From the NCBI RefSeq assembly GCF_001766415.1, contig NZ_MKXO01000002.1:62001-126000 (forward strand): a stretch of DNA of 64,000 bases, read 5' to 3'. The number at the start of each line of letters is the position of its first letter. Position 1 is the first letter of the stretch. Source of the stretch: Exiguobacterium aurantiacum. Its GTDB lineage: Bacteria; Bacillota; Bacilli; Exiguobacteriales; Exiguobacteriaceae. A program made the translations under genes and the position numbers. The notes under the pieces are model-generated. The model was not told the origin of the DNA, ran no database searches, and saw nothing but the letters and a program-made list of their open reading frames with translations. Below are positions 18,412 to 26,579 of this stretch, piece after piece.

Positions 18412-18615
18412 ATGGATGGTAAGAAACGCGCGGACATTCGCCCAGGACTCCACGTCCAGATCGTCCTGAAACAAGATCAGCGGAGCGGGAAGTTGACGAA
18501 AGGCGTCGTCAAAGACATTTTGACGAACTCGCCAAGTCACCCGCACGGCATTAAAGTACGCTTAAACGATGGACAGGTCGGTCGGGTAAAAGTGATCGAA
18601 GCTGGAGGTGAATAA
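18412..18615 (+). CDS. ywbE: YwbE family protein
   Basis: Small protein of 67 aa, function unknown, closely similar along its length to Bacillus YwbE (DUF2196). The conserved blocks are RPGLHVQIVLKQDQRSGKLT, GVVKDILTNS and HPHGIKVRLNDGQVGRV. The fold is expected to be a small beta barrel. I start at ATG 18412; an in-frame TTG at 18385 lacks a ribosome binding site, whereas GGAAAGGGG precedes 18412. Confidence 0.88.
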   Translation: MDGKKRADIRPGLHVQIVLKQDQRSGKLTKGVVKDILTNSPSHPHGIKVRLNDGQVGRVKVIEAGGE

Positions 18616-18616
18616 T

Positions 18617-18784
18617 ATGAGTGAAAAGAAATTGAGTTTCCAAGAGGCAATGAAGCAAAAACTCGCCGAGAAGAAACAGAACGAAACGAAAGTGCCGACA
18701 GGACTTCGTGGGACGAAGCAAAAACCGTTGACGAACCAGTTGACGAAAAAGCCGAACAACCAGAAGAAACGGACCGGCGTATAA
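18617..18784 (+). CDS. Small basic protein, 55 aa
   Basis: A 55-codon ORF starting 1 nt after the ywbE stop, preceded by GGAGGTG. It is highly charged and Lys/Gln-rich (MSEKKLSFQEAMKQKLAEKK, then PNNQKKRTGV), predicted mostly helical or disordered, with no membrane segment. A strong terminator directly after it supports a ywbE plus 55-aa operon. Function unknown; the composition would suit a nucleic-acid- or ribosome-associated protein, but that is a guess. Confidence 0.75.
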   Translation: MSEKKLSFQEAMKQKLAEKKQNETKVPTGLRGTKQKPLTNQLTKKPNNQKKRTGV

Positions 18785-18789
18785 ACCAA

Positions 18790-18818
18790 GCAGTTGCTCA
18801 TGCGAGCGACTGTTTTTT
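18790..18818 (+). terminator. Rho-independent terminator
   Basis: CAGTTGCTC and GAGCGACTG pair around a short loop, with one mismatch, and are followed by seven T. Confidence 0.85.
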
Positions 18819-18956
18819 TGTTGGGGTCAATCAGACGACGCGTCAATGAAATGGCGATCGTTGAAGTCATGCAGATGAAGCTTCTTTAAAAAAAGTGAAA
18901 CCTTAAATCAAATAACGAAATAAAAATGATGATTTATTCATTCTTCCAAAATAGTA

Positions 18957-18970
18957 TGTAAGCGCTTTAA
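18957..18970. promoter_or_regulatory. cre-like site, one mismatch
   Basis: TGTAAGCGCTTTAA matches the cre consensus except at position 13 (A for C). It lies about 110 bp upstream of the predicted transcription start of the symporter gene, a position more often seen for activation than repression. Confidence 0.4.
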
Positions 18971-19039
18971 GTGTCGGTTTTTCAGTCTTTTTGTCGTGTA
19001 TCATGTGAATTTTTTGTGAACTCACCTATAAAAAAATTG

Positions 19040-19067
19040 TTGCTAATTGTCAGAATCTTTGTATAAT
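19040..19067 (+). promoter_or_regulatory. Predicted sigma-A promoter of the alanine symporter
   Basis: TTGCTA and the consensus TATAAT are separated by 16 bp. The -10 is about 64 bp before the start codon. Confidence 0.6.
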
Positions 19068-19130
19068 TCAGAACTAAGACATCATAAAAAATCTTCAACT
19101 TAGATTTCCACAACAGGGAGGAACTTATTC

Positions 19131-20591
19131 ATGGAAGCTGTACAAAACTTGTTACAAGGAAGCGTCGACTTTTTAAACAACATCTTATGGTCGTACGTGC
19201 TTATCGTCGGATTGATTGGGGCCGGGATTTACTTTACGGTCAAGACAAGGTTTATGCAGTTCCGCTACTTAAAAGAGATGTTCCGTGTCGTCACAGAAAA
19301 ATCAGATGCCACAGATAGTAAGAGCATCAGCTCGGCGAAGTCGTTCTTCATCGGAGCGGCAACGCGAATCGGAACTGGTAACTTGGCAGGGGTCACGGTC
19401 GCGATCACACTCGGTGGACCGGGAGCAGTGTTCTGGATGTGGATCGTCGCCCTCGTCGGTGGTGCTACCGCGATGATCGAGAGCACGCTCGCTCAAGTGT
19501 ATAAAGTAAAAGACGACGTCGCATACCGCGGCGGTCCAGCTTACTACATTGAAAAAGGGCTCAACAACCGCGTCCTTGGTATCATCTTTGCAGTATTGAT
19601 TGCATTCACGTTCGGTCTTATCTTCAACTCGGTACAATCGAACACGATCGCAGCAGCGTTTGATAACGCGTTCGGTCTCGAAGCTGCAGTCGGTGGCGCT
19701 ATCCTCGTCGTCTTGACAGGACTCGTCATCTTCGGTGGCGTCCGACGTGTCGCGAACTTCTCGGCAATCGTCGTACCGATCATGGCTGTCCTTTACTTGA
19801 TCGTCGCTCTTTATGTCGTCGTCGTGAACATCACAGAAATGCCAGCCGTCCTCGGCATGATCTTCAAGAGCGCGTTCGGAATCGAGCAAGCGTTTGGCGG
19901 TTCGGTCGGTGCGGCTATCATGATGGGTGTCCGTCGTGGTCTCTTCTCGAACGAAGCTGGTATGGGTTCGGCACCGAACGCAGCAGCGGCAGCAGAAGTG
20001 TCACACCCGGCGAAACAAGGTTTCATGCAGACGCTCGGTGTGTTCTTGGATACGTTGATCGTCTGTACGGCGACAGCGGCTATCGTCCTCCTTTCGGACA
20101 GCTACGCGGCTGGTAACGGTGAAGGGATCGCACTCCTTCAAAACGCGTTGGCTGAGCAAATCGGTGCTTGGGCACCTGGCTTCATCGCCGTCAGTGTCCT
20201 CTTGTTCGCATTCAGCTCGATCGTCGGTAGCTACTACTACGGTGAGACGAACATCGAGTTCATCAAGAAGAGCAAAGGCGCTGTCTTCGGTTTCCGCCTT
20301 CTCACAATGGGCTTTGTCTTCCTCGGTTCGGTCGCGAGCCTTGGCTTCGTTTGGAGTCTCGCCGACTTGTTCATGGCCGGTATGACACTCATCAACTTGG
20401 TCGCCATCTCGCTTCTCGGCGGTGTTGCCTTCAAAGTACTTCGTGACTACGAAGAGCAACGGGCCCAAGGTCTCAACCCACGCTTCTCGGCCCGTAAGCT
20501 CGGCATCGAGAACACGGAATGTTGGGACGTCGACGAGGACGAAGTCGCAGAAGGTGCGGTTCAAATCGCCGCTGCCGATTCGTCAAAATAA
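19131..20591 (+). CDS. Alanine:cation symporter, AGCS family
   Basis: Integral membrane Na+- or H+-coupled carrier for alanine or glycine, 486 aa with about ten transmembrane segments. AGCS hallmarks are GAATRIGTGNLAGVTVAI, GPGAVFWMWIVALVGGATAM, IESTLAQVYKVKD and GVRRGLFSNEAGMGSAPNAA. It resembles Bacillus AlsT/YrbD-type proteins. A GGGAGG site precedes the ATG. It is expressed alone, ended by a strong hairpin shared with the convergent formate/nitrite gene. Confidence 0.92.
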   Translation: MEAVQNLLQGSVDFLNNILWSYVLIVGLIGAGIYFTVKTRFMQFRYLKEMFRVVTEKSDATDSKSISSAKSFFIGAATRIGTGNLAGVTVAITLGGPGAVFWMWIVALVGGATAMIESTLAQVYKVKDDVAYRGGPAYYIEKGLNNRVLGIIFAVLIAFTFGLIFNSVQSNTIAAAFDNAFGLEAAVGGAILVVLTGLVIFGGVRRVANFSAIVVPIMAVLYLIVALYVVVVNITEMPAVLGMIFKSAFGIEQAFGGSVGAAIMMGVRRGLFSNEAGMGSAPNAAAAAEVSHPAKQGFMQTLGVFLDTLIVCTATAAIVLLSDSYAAGNGEGIALLQNALAEQIGAWAPGFIAVSVLLFAFSSIVGSYYYGETNIEFIKKSKGAVFGFRLLTMGFVFLGSVASLGFVWSLADLFMAGMTLINLVAISLLGGVAFKVLRDYEEQRAQGLNPRFSARKLGIENTECWDVDEDEVAEGAVQIAAADSSK

Positions 20592-20605
20592 TCATTTACG
20601 CAACA

Positions 20606-20638
20606 ACAGGGGCCCTGCATCGGGGCCCCTGTCTTTTT
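20606..20638. terminator. Bidirectional terminator
   Basis: A 10-bp GC-rich stem (ACAGGGGCCC with its complement) and a 7-nt loop are followed by CTTTTT on the plus strand. It serves the symporter and, on the other strand, the formate/nitrite channel gene. Confidence 0.88.
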
Positions 20639-21437
20639 ATGCGTTCTGGCGGAGCGTTTCCACGTTCGCTGTCCCAGGTTTTGCGTTCAAATGGAGGTAC
20701 GTGCCGGCGACGAACAAGGCGCCCCCGACGATATTACCGAGTGTGGCAAACAGTAGATTATAGAGTGCGAGCCCGATGTTGATGGCTTCAGACGGCACAT
20801 AATAGAGGGCCAGCCCGAAGATACCCATGTTGGCGATCGAGTGCTCGAAACCGGCGGCGAAAAAGACGACGACCGGGAGCATCGTCAACATGATTTTGGC
20901 GACGTCGTTTTGCGTCTTGAGCGGCATGAAGATGGCGATACAGACGAGTACGTTACAAAGAATTCCTTTTAAGAAAATGGCGAGTGCGTCACCGCCCATC
21001 TTTTTAGCAGCTACGACTGCGAGCAAGTGGTCACTATTCATGTCACCCATGCTGTGGGCGCCGATGACAAGGATCGTGAGCAACAGCGCGCCGACCAAGT
21101 TGCCGATCCAGCTGATGCCCCACACTTTGACAAGATCGCTCCATGCGACACGTCCACGCTTCGCACCGGTATACAAGTACATCGTGTTGCTCGTGAACAG
21201 CTCTCCGCCCATCCAGACGATGAAGACGAGTGCGACCGAGAAACTCATGCCGGCAAACAGCATCGTCCCTGGTACGTCGATGAACATGTTTCCGACCGTA
21301 AATGCGAAGACGACTCCGATCCCGATCAAAAAACCGGCGACGAGCGAGCGAAGTGCGTATTGACCGAACGAGTGATGAAGGAGCGTCGCTTTTTTATGGG
21401 CGGCTTCTTCCATATAATCGATAACTTGTTTTTCCAT
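20637..21437 (-). CDS. Formate/nitrite transporter family channel
   Basis: Pentameric membrane channel of the FocA/NirC family, 266 aa with six transmembrane segments. The family features seen are GGELFTSNTM, WIGNLVGALL, KGILCNVLVCIAIFM and AAGFEHSIANM with the selectivity-region histidine. The start is ATG 21437, 9 nt after AAAGGAGG; the longer frame to 21494 reads through the hairpin described separately. That hairpin buries the ribosome binding site. Formate, nitrite or a related anion is the expected substrate; no nir or pfl genes are nearby. Confidence 0.88.
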   Translation of the reverse strand: MEKQVIDYMEEAAHKKATLLHHSFGQYALRSLVAGFLIGIGVVFAFTVGNMFIDVPGTMLFAGMSFSVALVFIVWMGGELFTSNTMYLYTGAKRGRVAWSDLVKVWGISWIGNLVGALLLTILVIGAHSMGDMNSDHLLAVVAAKKMGGDALAIFLKGILCNVLVCIAIFMPLKTQNDVAKIMLTMLPVVVFFAAGFEHSIANMGIFGLALYYVPSEAINIGLALYNLLFATLGNIVGGALFVAGTYLHLNAKPGTANVETLRQNA

Positions 21438-21443
21438 TTGAAT

Positions 21444-21480
21444 AAGACCTCCTTTAGACAACTTAAGTCTAGGAGGTCTT
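21444..21480 (-). promoter_or_regulatory. Hairpin sequestering the ribosome binding site of the formate/nitrite channel
   Basis: On the minus strand, AAGACCTCCT (21480-21471) is perfectly complementary to AGGAGGTCTT (21453-21444). An inner AGAC/GTCT stem extends it. The right arm is the Shine-Dalgarno sequence of the channel gene. It could block translation in mRNA or, as a DNA dyad, act as an operator. Confidence 0.55.
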
Positions 21481-21510
21481 AAAAAAGTTTGCAATTGTTT
21501 TCACAAACTT
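21481..21510 (-). terminator. Terminator after the VOC gene
   Basis: On the minus strand, AAGTTTG pairs with CAAACTT (21510-21504 and 21491-21485) and six T follow. It lies directly upstream of the channel's leader hairpin. Confidence 0.6.
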
Positions 21511-21533
21511 TCGATAAGGGGATTTGTATCCGT

Positions 21534-21920
21534 TCACATCGTCGCCACGAGTTCGACTTTGATGCGATCCGGGTCTTCGAAATAGAGCGCGACGTAGTTC
21601 GGACCGCCCGCATACGGAAAACGGTCGGCGTACAGCTCATTGAAGCCGTAACGGGACAAGCGGCTGCGAAAAGATTCGAGTTGCTCCACCGATTCAGCGT
21701 GAAAGGCGAGGTGGTTCAGTCCTGTTCGCTTCCGATGGTACGAGGGTTCGAGGTATGCCGGTTCGGTTTGAACGAAGACGAGGTACGTCTCACCATGACG
21801 ATAACTTTTTCCGTGTTCCCATTGTTGGTATACCGTATACCCAAGCTCTGTGAGGAGCCAGTCCCAAGCGATTAAACTTTTGTTCAGGTCAGAAACATAG
21901 AGCTCTACGTGGTGAAGCAT
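21534..21920 (-). CDS. VOC family (glyoxalase/bleomycin resistance-like) protein
   Basis: Cytoplasmic metalloenzyme-fold protein of 128 aa made of paired beta-alpha-beta-beta-beta modules. Metal-ligand candidates are His in HHVELYVSD, His in LNHLAFHAES and Glu in KVELV. The start is the ATG at 21920, with GAAGGA 8 nt upstream; an ATG 9 nt earlier is too close to that site. Substrate unknown. This family is too broad to say more. Confidence 0.82.
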   Translation of the reverse strand: MLHHVELYVSDLNKSLIAWDWLLTELGYTVYQQWEHGKSYRHGETYLVFVQTEPAYLEPSYHRKRTGLNHLAFHAESVEQLESFRSRLSRYGFNELYADRFPYAGGPNYVALYFEDPDRIKVELVATM

Positions 21921-22000
21921 GCGTCTCATCCTTCCGTCGGACGTTTCAAAAGCGGCCGTTTAGTATAATGGTATTATACAACGACTGCAGGGGGAACCAT

Positions 22001-23119
22001 ATGGACAACACGGGGCTTGTCTCGAACATATTGATCGCGGGAAAAACAGGCGTCGGCAAGAGCGCCTTCTTGAACTATATTTACGGACGTGACGTGGCCG
22101 AGTCACGGGCGGGCAGCCCGGTGACGGCAGAAGGCCTGCACGAATACGAGTATTACGATCTTGAACGCGGGATCTTGTTCCGCTTTTTTGATACGTGGGG
22201 ACTTGAAGCCGACCGGTCTGAAGAATGGCATGAAGCGGTCATCGCCGTCGTCAATAAGCGGGAAGGGGCACTCGACATCGCTGACTGGTTCCACACGATT
22301 TATTATTTGCTGTCGATCAACTCAGGTCGTGTCGAAACGTATGAGCTCGAGTCGATTTTGAAGCCACTTTACGCGAAAGAGAGCAACGTCACCATCATCT
22401 TAACGAACTATAATCCGGACAGCGCGATGAACGTGGAGAAAGCCGAGGCGATGGAAGACGTCTTGATGCGAGAACTTGGCATCAATCGTGACGCCATGAT
22501 CCGGGTGAACAGTGTCGAGAAAAAGCTGCTGAGCGGACAAGTCGTATCGACGCTCGGTTATGAGGCGGTCTGGCAGCGGAACCGAACGAACCTCTGGCAG
22601 GATGTCGAGCGGAAATTACCGCTCAACTTGACCCGGCATTTATTGGACGAGCTCGAAGCGTGGCGCGACCGGAGTTACCGTTCGGCTGAAAAAATTCGGA
22701 TGATCACCCCGCAAGCAATGATCAGCTGGAAAGCGCGTCAAATCGAAAAAGATTTGGAGAGCACGCTCGAACAGGCCGCGCTCACGACAGAAGAAGCGAT
22801 GGCGCAGGGGGTCCGTCATTACATTCAACTGATGGAGCGCTATCCGCTCGTCGGCAAACAAGCTGACGTCGGCTTCAAGACGCGCCGGGTCGAACTCGGC
22901 TTTGATTATTCATTTAAGCGGACGATTCGAAAGATGGTGCTCGGGATGATTCCGGGTATTCATTTCATTTACTGGGCGTTCAAGCGCCGGACAGCGGAGC
23001 GGGGCATCAAAAAAGCCATCGACCAACAGTATGAGACGGTCAGGCAAGCGATTGTTCAGGACGTGCAACGTGGATTCGAGAATGAGATGAAGCAGCTTGG
23101 GCGTACGCTCAATCAATGA
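22001..23119 (+). CDS. P-loop GTPase, first of a tandem pair
   Basis: Predicted GTPase of 372 aa of the Era/dynamin-like class. The P-loop GKTGVGKSAFLNYIYG is at residues about 14-29, a switch-II-like FFDTWGLEADR follows, and TNYN stands where NKxD or TKxD is usual (ILTNYNPDS), so base specificity is uncertain. The C-terminal half is helical and charged, with a hydrophobic MVLGMIPGIHFIYWAFKRR segment that may touch membrane. ATG 22001 follows GGGGGAACC; the longer frame to 21968 lacks a site. It ends 12 bp before a second, divergent GTPase gene, so the two form an operon. Function unknown. Confidence 0.78.
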   Translation: MDNTGLVSNILIAGKTGVGKSAFLNYIYGRDVAESRAGSPVTAEGLHEYEYYDLERGILFRFFDTWGLEADRSEEWHEAVIAVVNKREGALDIADWFHTIYYLLSINSGRVETYELESILKPLYAKESNVTIILTNYNPDSAMNVEKAEAMEDVLMRELGINRDAMIRVNSVEKKLLSGQVVSTLGYEAVWQRNRTNLWQDVERKLPLNLTRHLLDELEAWRDRSYRSAEKIRMITPQAMISWKARQIEKDLESTLEQAALTTEEAMAQGVRHYIQLMERYPLVGKQADVGFKTRRVELGFDYSFKRTIRKMVLGMIPGIHFIYWAFKRRTAERGIKKAIDQQYETVRQAIVQDVQRGFENEMKQLGRTLNQ

Positions 23120-23131
23120 GGAGGAAGTCAT

Positions 23132-24274
23132 ATGGAGAAAAAAGCGCCATTTAATTTAGATACGTACGATTTGAAAGAAGAGTTGGGTCGTCTGCGAGGC
23201 GAAGTCAAGAAGCCGAACATTTTAATCGCCGGTGCGACCGGTTCTGGGAAGAGCTCGGTCGTCAACCATGTGTTCGGTCGCGATTTGACGAAAGTGGCGG
23301 CCGGCGAGCCGGTGACGCGTGGAATCCACCAGTTCATGAGTGATGACATCGCGATCGTCCTCTATGATAGTGAAGGGTACGAAATCGGAAGTGAGCGCCA
23401 ACAGGCGTATGCCGACGAAGTCATCGGCTTCGTCGAACGGGCACAGACAAAACCCGCGGCCGAGCAGATGCACCTCGTCTGGTACGCCATCAACGCCTCG
23501 ATGAAACGGGTCACACCGCTCGATCGGACGCTGATCAAACAGTTGAACGACGTCACTTCGGTCGCAGTCTTATTGACGCAAATCGATCAAGTCGACATGG
23601 ATGAATTGACGGCGCTGCGAAACGAATTGGCTGGAGTCGTACCGGAAGACGCAATTTTTCAGGTAAGTGTCGCCGGTGAGTTATTGAACGATGCTGAACT
23701 TCGGGACCACCTTGACTGGGAACGTCTCGTTACATGGTCGGTCGACCAGCTCGACCAGTCACTTCAAGAAGGATTGCTCATGGAGATTCATGCGGAGAGC
23801 GAAGCGATGCTCAAGCTGAAACGCAAGAAGGCGAACCGGATCATCTCGGGCTATGTCGCGAGTGCTGGGACTGCCGCTGCCGTGCCACTCCCGTTCGCGG
23901 ATGCCATCGCGTTGACACCGATCCAAGTGACGATGAGCGTCCACTTGTTCCGTTATTGGGGCGTCAAAGCGAGCGATGACATGTTGAAAACGTTGATTGG
24001 CAGCACGATCATCCCGCAAATCGGACGGACGCTTTCGAAGACGCTGTTGTTGAACGTCATGAAGTTCTTCCCAGGTGCGAACGCGGCGGCGAGCGTGATC
24101 AATGCGACAGTGGCATCCGGGATCACCTGGGCAATCGGCCTTGCCATCAATGAAGTCGCGTATCGCAATGCGATGGATTCTTCGAAGACGATCGAGCAAC
24201 TGCTCAACAGTGACTTTAGTTCATTGTTCGATCAGTTCATAAAAGAGAATCCGATGTCGAAAGACAAATCGTGA
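23132..24274 (+). CDS. P-loop GTPase with DUF697-like C-terminal domain, second of a tandem pair
   Basis: Predicted GTPase of 380 aa. G1 is GATGSGKSSVVNHVFG, G3 is YDSEGYE, and G4 is LLTQIDQVD, which is nearer canonical than in its partner. After residue about 230 comes a glycine- and alanine-rich region with hydrophobic segments (ISGYVASAGTAAAVPLPFAD, ALTPIQVTMSVHLFRYWG), typical of DUF697-type GTPases and likely to insert in or lie on membrane. TGAGGAGGAAGT precedes the start. The pairing of two unlike GTPases recalls dynamin-type heteromers, but no role can be assigned from sequence. Confidence 0.82.
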   Translation: MEKKAPFNLDTYDLKEELGRLRGEVKKPNILIAGATGSGKSSVVNHVFGRDLTKVAAGEPVTRGIHQFMSDDIAIVLYDSEGYEIGSERQQAYADEVIGFVERAQTKPAAEQMHLVWYAINASMKRVTPLDRTLIKQLNDVTSVAVLLTQIDQVDMDELTALRNELAGVVPEDAIFQVSVAGELLNDAELRDHLDWERLVTWSVDQLDQSLQEGLLMEIHAESEAMLKLKRKKANRIISGYVASAGTAAAVPLPFADAIALTPIQVTMSVHLFRYWGVKASDDMLKTLIGSTIIPQIGRTLSKTLLLNVMKFFPGANAAASVINATVASGITWAIGLAINEVAYRNAMDSSKTIEQLLNSDFSSLFDQFIKENPMSKDKS

Positions 24275-24315
24275 TTCGAAGTTTGTTACGATGAGAGAGA
24301 ACAGGGGGAATGGAT

Positions 24316-25278
24316 ATGAAGAAACGAATTTACATCACACGACGTCTGCCAGAAGAAGCAGTGGCGCCGCTACGAGACAAGTATGACGTCCGCATGTGGG
24401 ACGAAGAGGCGGTGAGCGTACCGCGTGACGTCTTGTTGAAAGAAGCAGCATCGGCTCATGCGCTATGGACGATGCTCAGCGACACGATCGACCGCGAGTT
24501 GATCGAACAGGCGCCTGACCTCGCAGTCATCTCGAACTTGGCCGTCGGTTATAACAACATCGACATCGAAGCGGCAAAACAGCACGGCATCGTCGTGACG
24601 AACACACCGGACGTCTTGACCGAGACGACAGCGGACCTCGCGTTCGGACTCATGATGATGACCGGGCGCCGGCTCGGAGAGGCAGAACGTGACTTGCGGG
24701 CAGGGGAATGGAAATCGTGGACACCGATGGGCTACGTCGGGATGGACCTGTATCAGGCGAAGCTCGGGATTATCGGGATGGGACGCATCGGCGAGGCGGT
24801 CGCACGCCGGGCCCGCGGCTTTGACATGGACGTCTTGTACCATAATCGGACGCGTCGTCATGAATCGGAGTCGATGTACGGATTCGTCTACGCCGAACTC
24901 GATGACTTGCTCGAGCAGTCGGATTTCGTCGTCGTGCTCGCACCGCTCACCGAACAGACGCGTGGCATGATCGGCGCCGACCAGTTTGCCAAAATGAAAG
25001 ACACGGCCGTCTTCATCAACGTCGCCCGCGGCGAGATCATCGATGAGTCGGCACTGTACGAGGCATTGAAAGCAAACAAGATTTGGGCGGCGGGGCTCGA
25101 CGTGTTCGCGAAAGAACCGGTGGCGATGGACCATCCGCTCTTGACGCTTCCGAACGTCACGACGCTCCCGCATATCGGTAGCGCCACGATCAAGACGCGC
25201 CTCTCGATGATGGCGCTCAACCGAGAAGCCATCGTCAACGTACTCGAAGGGAAAGAACCAAAAAATCGATTGACGTAA
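24316..25278 (+). CDS. D-2-hydroxyacid dehydrogenase / glyoxylate reductase-like
   Basis: NAD(P)-dependent dehydrogenase of 320 aa that reduces 2-oxoacids such as glyoxylate or hydroxypyruvate. The Rossmann motif is GIIGMGRIGEAVARRARGF. Catalytic residues are Arg in NVARGEIIDE, Glu in VFAKEP and His in LPHIGSAT. SNLAVGYNNIDIEAAKQHGI is the substrate-loop signature. The start at 24316 gives 6-nt spacing from AGGGGGA; the ATG at 24310 is too close. Glyoxylate supply could link it to the shunt genes at 60-64 kb, an inference only. Confidence 0.9.
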   Translation: MKKRIYITRRLPEEAVAPLRDKYDVRMWDEEAVSVPRDVLLKEAASAHALWTMLSDTIDRELIEQAPDLAVISNLAVGYNNIDIEAAKQHGIVVTNTPDVLTETTADLAFGLMMMTGRRLGEAERDLRAGEWKSWTPMGYVGMDLYQAKLGIIGMGRIGEAVARRARGFDMDVLYHNRTRRHESESMYGFVYAELDDLLEQSDFVVVLAPLTEQTRGMIGADQFAKMKDTAVFINVARGEIIDESALYEALKANKIWAAGLDVFAKEPVAMDHPLLTLPNVTTLPHIGSATIKTRLSMMALNREAIVNVLEGKEPKNRLT

Positions 25279-25317
25279 AAAAGAGGAACCTGACGCCATG
25301 TGTCAGGTTCCTCTTTT
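25279..25317. terminator. Bidirectional terminator
   Basis: A perfect 16-bp stem (AAAAGAGGAACCTGAC and its complement) with a 7-nt loop has A runs on one side and T runs on the other. It separates the convergent dehydrogenase and stress-protein genes. Confidence 0.92.
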
Positions 25318-25324
25318 CTGTCCA

Positions 25325-25936
25325 TTAAAAGCGGCGAATGTTGTCTGGATCTTCGACATCGTTGCGTAACGCTCGGTCATCGAGCCCGCGAAGCTTCGCT
25401 TCTTTATCGTTTAGTTTGGATTTTTCATCAAGCGTGTCTTGTTCTTGATCGACGGCCCGGTTCGGGTTGTCTGGTGCGGATTCGTTGAACGGCTTCGAGT
25501 CAACTTCCAAACCGTCAGCTGTATGATGTCCTTGATGGCCCGTATCGTGCTTCGACTCGTTGTAAGGCGTCGAATCGATCGTCAAACTTTCATTGTGACG
25601 GCGTTCGTAGTCTTCATCGACATAGATCAAAATCTTGCCGGCCTCGACGTCGCTGTAATGGCGATTGACTTCTTCTTCGCTCAGTCCCATGTTGCGGAGC
25701 CCGGCGTGAACGTCTTCGTGGCCGCTCAAGAACGAACGGACTTTGTCGAACCAACCTGTATCGTGCGAGGCCTCGGTGTGCACGTCCGTTTTACGGCGCA
25801 AAATCGAGACGCTGTCCTCATGTTTGGCGACGACGTAAATGTCTGAGTCTTTGTATCCTTTGACACGTAGCTCCTCAATCTTTCCTAGAGCCGATTCTTG
25901 CGTGTCGTACATGCTAATAAATCGTTTCTCACTCAT
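25325..25936 (-). CDS. General stress protein, YflT/Gsp17M family
   Basis: Soluble protein of 203 aa. Residues 1-110 form a YflT-type domain (KRFISMYDTQESALGKIEELRVKGY, IYVVAKHED, GLSEEEVNRHYSDVEAGKILIYVDE). The C-terminal 90 residues are highly charged and look disordered (STPYNESKHDTGH, DSKPFNESAPDNPN). Second gene of a paralogue pair, 13 bp after the first. Characterised relatives are sigma-B-dependent; function unknown. Confidence 0.85.
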   Translation of the reverse strand: MSEKRFISMYDTQESALGKIEELRVKGYKDSDIYVVAKHEDSVSILRRKTDVHTEASHDTGWFDKVRSFLSGHEDVHAGLRNMGLSEEEVNRHYSDVEAGKILIYVDEDYERRHNESLTIDSTPYNESKHDTGHQGHHTADGLEVDSKPFNESAPDNPNRAVDQEQDTLDEKSKLNDKEAKLRGLDDRALRNDVEDPDNIRRF

Positions 25937-25949
25937 GGTTGTCTCCTCC

Positions 25950-26465
25950 TTATAATCGGCGATGGTCCTCTAAGCCGGAATGTCCCCGTACAATCGGATC
26001 TTCTTTCGTACCGCGTGGTTTTTCATCATGATCATTGAACGGTTTGGCATCGAATGCAATCCCGTCTGCCTTTTCCCCTTGGTCGTGGTCGAGTTCACTG
26101 TCTTTTTTATACATATTCGGATAGCGCTCGTACGAATGTTTATCGACGTAAAGCAACAGTTTACCGTCGTCGATGGCTGAATAGTATTCCTCTGCCTCGG
26201 CATCGCTAAGACCCATATTACGCAGCTCATCGCGAATCCGGTCGCTGCCGTGAAGGAATGCTTTGACGCGGTCTAACCAATTGACATCTCGAATCCCAGA
26301 CTCGGCGTTCACATCGGTGTGATAGCGCAATGCGGAAATTTCCCCGTCCCGCTTGGCTACGACATGCATATTTTTCTCCGCTTCCCCGGCCTTTTTGAGT
26401 TCGTTCACTTTGTCCATCACTTCTTGCTCGCTATGAAATAACCCGATCATTTTGCGGTCTGACAT
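25950..26465 (-). CDS. General stress protein, YflT/Gsp17M family (paralogue)
   Basis: Paralogue of the next gene, 171 aa, with the same YflT-like module (MIGLFHSEQEVMDKVNELKKAG, MHVVAKRDGEISALRYHTDV, LSDAEAEEYYSAIDDGKLLLYVD). A short acidic tail contains the same KPFN motif. AAAGGGGGC precedes the start. A sigma-B-like promoter is present upstream. The pair probably arose by tandem duplication and is co-transcribed. Confidence 0.85.
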   Translation of the reverse strand: MSDRKMIGLFHSEQEVMDKVNELKKAGEAEKNMHVVAKRDGEISALRYHTDVNAESGIRDVNWLDRVKAFLHGSDRIRDELRNMGLSDAEAEEYYSAIDDGKLLLYVDKHSYERYPNMYKKDSELDHDQGEKADGIAFDAKPFNDHDEKPRGTKEDPIVRGHSGLEDHRRL

Positions 26466-26521
26466 GGTCTGCCCCCTTTATCATCTCGTCTTACGATTAA
26501 ATTGACGTCACGGTATTAGTA

Positions 26522-26547
26522 ATTTCCGTTCTGGCGAATGTTCAAAC
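26522..26547 (-). promoter_or_regulatory. Candidate sigma-B promoter of the stress-protein pair
   Basis: On the minus strand, GTTTGA (26547-26542) and GGAAAT (26527-26522) are separated by 14 bp. The sigma-B consensus is GTTTAA and GGGWAW. The match is imperfect but fits the family's known control. Confidence 0.4.
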
Positions 26548-26577
26548 AAAAAACGCCATCTCACCTGAGACTGGCGT
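26547..26577 (-). terminator. Terminator after the DUF1129-like gene
   Basis: ACGCCA/TGGCGT arms (26553-26558 and 26572-26577) with an inner stem precede TTTTTTG on the minus strand. Confidence 0.8.
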
Positions 26578-26579
26578 CA

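Larger units (their letters stand above)
18820..19130. other. Intergenic region upstream of the alanine symporter
   Basis: About 310 bp, AT-rich and without a gene. It holds a one-mismatch cre-like site (18957-18970, TGTAAGCGCTTTAA) and a plausible promoter (19040-19067). The remainder shows no structure I can name. Confidence 0.6.
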
